From NCBI GenBank assembly GCA_016285415.1, contig JAEEQU010000050.1, forward strand, positions 1 to 6,801: a DNA stretch of 6,801 nt, written 5' to 3'. Source of the stretch: Alphaproteobacteria bacterium. GTDB taxonomy: Bacteria > Pseudomonadota > Alphaproteobacteria > Rs-D84. Numbering within the stretch: position 1 is the stretch's first letter; each line of letters opens with the position of its first letter. Shown piece after piece: positions 5,506 to 6,801 of the stretch. The notes under the pieces are model-generated. The model did no database searches. It saw only the letters and a program-made list of their open reading frames with translations, and had not been told where the DNA came from. Made by a program: the position numbers and the translations under genes.

Positions 5506-5549
5506 GGTTTTCTCCTTGGGCTTTGGTTAATTTAATTTGGTTCTTTTTT

Positions 5550-5590
5550 GATTTCCGAAATTTGATGTTACACCAAAAATTTCAAAAATC
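5550..5590 (-). promoter_or_regulatory. Long AT-rich hairpin after fusA stop
   Basis: Read on the minus strand, starting 10 nt after the fusA stop, GATTTTTGAAA, a 2-nt TT bulge and TTTGGTG pair around a TAA loop with CATCAAA, TTTC and GGAAATC. This gives about 18 pairs, including three G-U pairs. No U-run follows in the direction of transcription (the next bases are AAAAAAGAACC), so it is not a standard intrinsic terminator for fusA. An RNA processing, stabilising or attenuating role before tuf is inference. Folded by hand, so stability is not calculated. The rest of this 95-nt gap is A-rich, with only the tuf ribosome binding site recognised. Confidence 0.5.
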
Positions 5591-5600
5591 TAAACTTTTT

Positions 5601-6801
5601 TTATTTTGTCAGCTTTTTGATAACCTCATCTGCGACATTTTGCGGAACTTCGTCATAGTGCGACAATTCCATATACGGATTTGCACGACCCTGGGACAAA
5701 GAACGCAGTGTTTTGACATATCCGAACAAATTGGCCAGCGGTACATATGCCGAAATCAATTGGTTACCAAATTGAGTTTCGATACCGTTAATTTGTCCAC
5801 GACGACTGTTCAAATCGCCGATAATGTCACCGACATATTCTTCCGGTGTATTAACCGAAAGTTTCATAATCGGTTCCAACAATTTTGGCGATGCCTTCTT
5901 CATAGCTTCGCGGAAGCAAGCACGCGCCGCAATTTCAAAGCATAATACATTAGAGTCAACTTCGTGATATTTACCATCAACCAATGTTGCCTTGAAATCC
6001 ACCGTCGGATAGCCAATCAGAACACCTGTCTGTTGGGCTATCTTTAATCCTTTTTCTACACCAGGGATGTATTCTTTTGGAATCGCACCACCGACAATCT
6101 TGTTTTCGAATTCGTAACCGGCACCCGGTTCCAATGGTTCAAATTCAATCTTAACTTGGGCGTATTGACCCGAACCACCAGATTGTTTCTTGTGGGTATA
6201 TTCTTCGGTCACTGGTTTACGGAATGTTTCACGATATGCGATACGTGGTTCACCAACATTCACGTCAACCTTAAATTCACGCAACAGACGATCAACCAAA
6301 ATTTCAAGGTGCAATTCACCAACACCCGCCAAAATTGTTTGACCTGATTCTTCGTCCACAGATACACGGAAAGACGGGTCTTCTTTGGCCAACGCCTGCA
6401 GACCCAATGACATCTTTTCAATATCTGCCTTGGTCTTTGGTTCAACCGCGATAGAAATAACCGGTTCTGGAACATGGATGTTTTCCAAAATAATCGGATT
6501 ATTTTCATCGCACAGTGTATCACCGGTAATTGTTTCCTTCATACCGACCAATGTGATAATATCACCGGCAGATGCTTCTTTAATTTCTTCACGTTGATTT
6601 GAATGCATCAACATCATACGACCAACGCGTTCACGTTTATCACGATTCGAATTATAGATGTATGAACCCGATGTCAATTTACCAGAATAGATACGGATGA
6701 ACATCAAATTACCAACGAACGGGTCGTTTGCAACCTTAAATGCCAACGCACTGAACGGTTCTTTGGGATCCGGATGGCGTTCTGCAACGGTTTCACGATC
6801 C
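5601..6801 (-). CDS. fusA: Elongation factor G, C-terminal part (5' end outside window)
   Basis: EF-G is the cytosolic GTPase that drives tRNA-mRNA translocation and, with RRF, ribosome recycling. The visible 399 residues begin in domain II: the frame is open to the right edge, adding 18 residues (including KEPFSALAFKVANDPFVGN) before the first in-frame TTG at 6746, so that TTG is not the start. Domains II, III (around KEDPSFRV and the GELHLEILVDRL block), IV and V follow in order. The domain IV tip shows QSGGSGQYA and the conserved His in KYHEVDSN (codon 5964-5966, equivalent to E. coli His583). Domain V ends with FGYVKTLRSLSQGRA. The G domain, with P-loop and switches, lies outside the window. 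The stop is TAA, and tuf follows after 95 nt. Residues around the fusidic-acid region of domain III look ordinary. Identity is certain; only the missing N-terminus limits the annotation. Confidence 0.98.
   Translation of the reverse strand, partial: DRETVAERHPDPKEPFSALAFKVANDPFVGNLMFIRIYSGKLTSGSYIYNSNRDKRERVGRMMLMHSNQREEIKEASAGDIITLVGMKETITGDTLCDENNPIILENIHVPEPVISIAVEPKTKADIEKMSLGLQALAKEDPSFRVSVDEESGQTILAGVGELHLEILVDRLLREFKVDVNVGEPRIAYRETFRKPVTEEYTHKKQSGGSGQYAQVKIEFEPLEPGAGYEFENKIVGGAIPKEYIPGVEKGLKIAQQTGVLIGYPTVDFKATLVDGKYHEVDSNVLCFEIAARACFREAMKKASPKLLEPIMKLSVNTPEEYVGDIIGDLNSRRGQINGIETQFGNQLISAYVPLANLFGYVKTLRSLSQGRANPYMELSHYDEVPQNVADEVIKKLTK

Noticed and set aside
5550..5607. Hairpin plus T-rich stretch as a plus-strand terminator
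   Set aside because: No plus-strand gene lies to its left, and the T-rich stretch encodes the fusA C-terminus on the other strand.
6744..6746. TTG as the fusA start
   Set aside because: The frame continues upstream to the window edge with conserved EF-G residues (KEPFSALAF), so this is an internal leucine codon.
1..6801. Search for a novel accessory, defence or mobile system
   Set aside because: The window is filled end to end by conserved translation genes in canonical order. No repeats, integrase, transposase, CRISPR units or unknown ORFs remain unexplained.

Overview
All ten genes lie on the minus strand and form one translation block: the end of a str-type operon running directly into the start of an S10 operon. 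In transcription order (right to left) they are fusA (C-terminal 399 residues only, running off the right edge), tuf, rpsJ (S10), rplC (L3), rplD (L4), rplW (L23), rplB (L2), rpsS (S19), rplV (L22) and rpsC (S3, first 124 residues, running off the left edge). There are no genes on the plus strand, and I see no mobile element, CRISPR array, tRNA or rRNA.

The organism looks like a divergent, fairly AT-rich alphaproteobacterium. This is inferred from the fusA-tuf-rpsJ junction, from alphaproteobacteria-like blocks in EF-Tu (for example the LRPTQKTTVTGVEMFRK stretch and the NIGLLLRGTKKEDVERG stretch), from the S10 C-terminal half, and from charged C-terminal tails on L3 and L22. The exact order cannot be fixed from sequence reading alone. 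An uncultured host-associated or environmental lineage is plausible.

Layout: fusA 5601-6801, tuf 4318-5505, rpsJ 3922-4233, rplC 3118-3843, rplD 2469-3092, rplW 2099-2431, rplB 1194-2027, rpsS 892-1173, rplV 457-870, rpsC 1-373. Most starts have a readable Shine-Dalgarno. Some joints are tight (20-25 nt), while five are 71-95 nt. Each gap of 37 nt or more carries an inverted repeat beginning 3-14 nt after the upstream stop codon. The largest are after fusA (about 18 bp, one bulge) and after tuf (15 bp, GC-rich core).

The products make and run the ribosome: EF-Tu delivers aminoacyl-tRNA, EF-G translocates, S10/S19/S3 build the 30S head, L2/L3 support the peptidyl transferase centre, L4/L22 form the exit-tunnel constriction and L23 lines the tunnel exit. 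I did not find a new defence, mobile or metabolic system. What merits a second look is (a) the series of intercistronic hairpins and (b) unusual residues at well-studied functional or drug-contact positions: EF-Tu Asn at Tyr160 and Ser at Arg333 (E. coli numbering), L3 Glu at the methylated Gln150, and altered tunnel loops in both L4 and L22.
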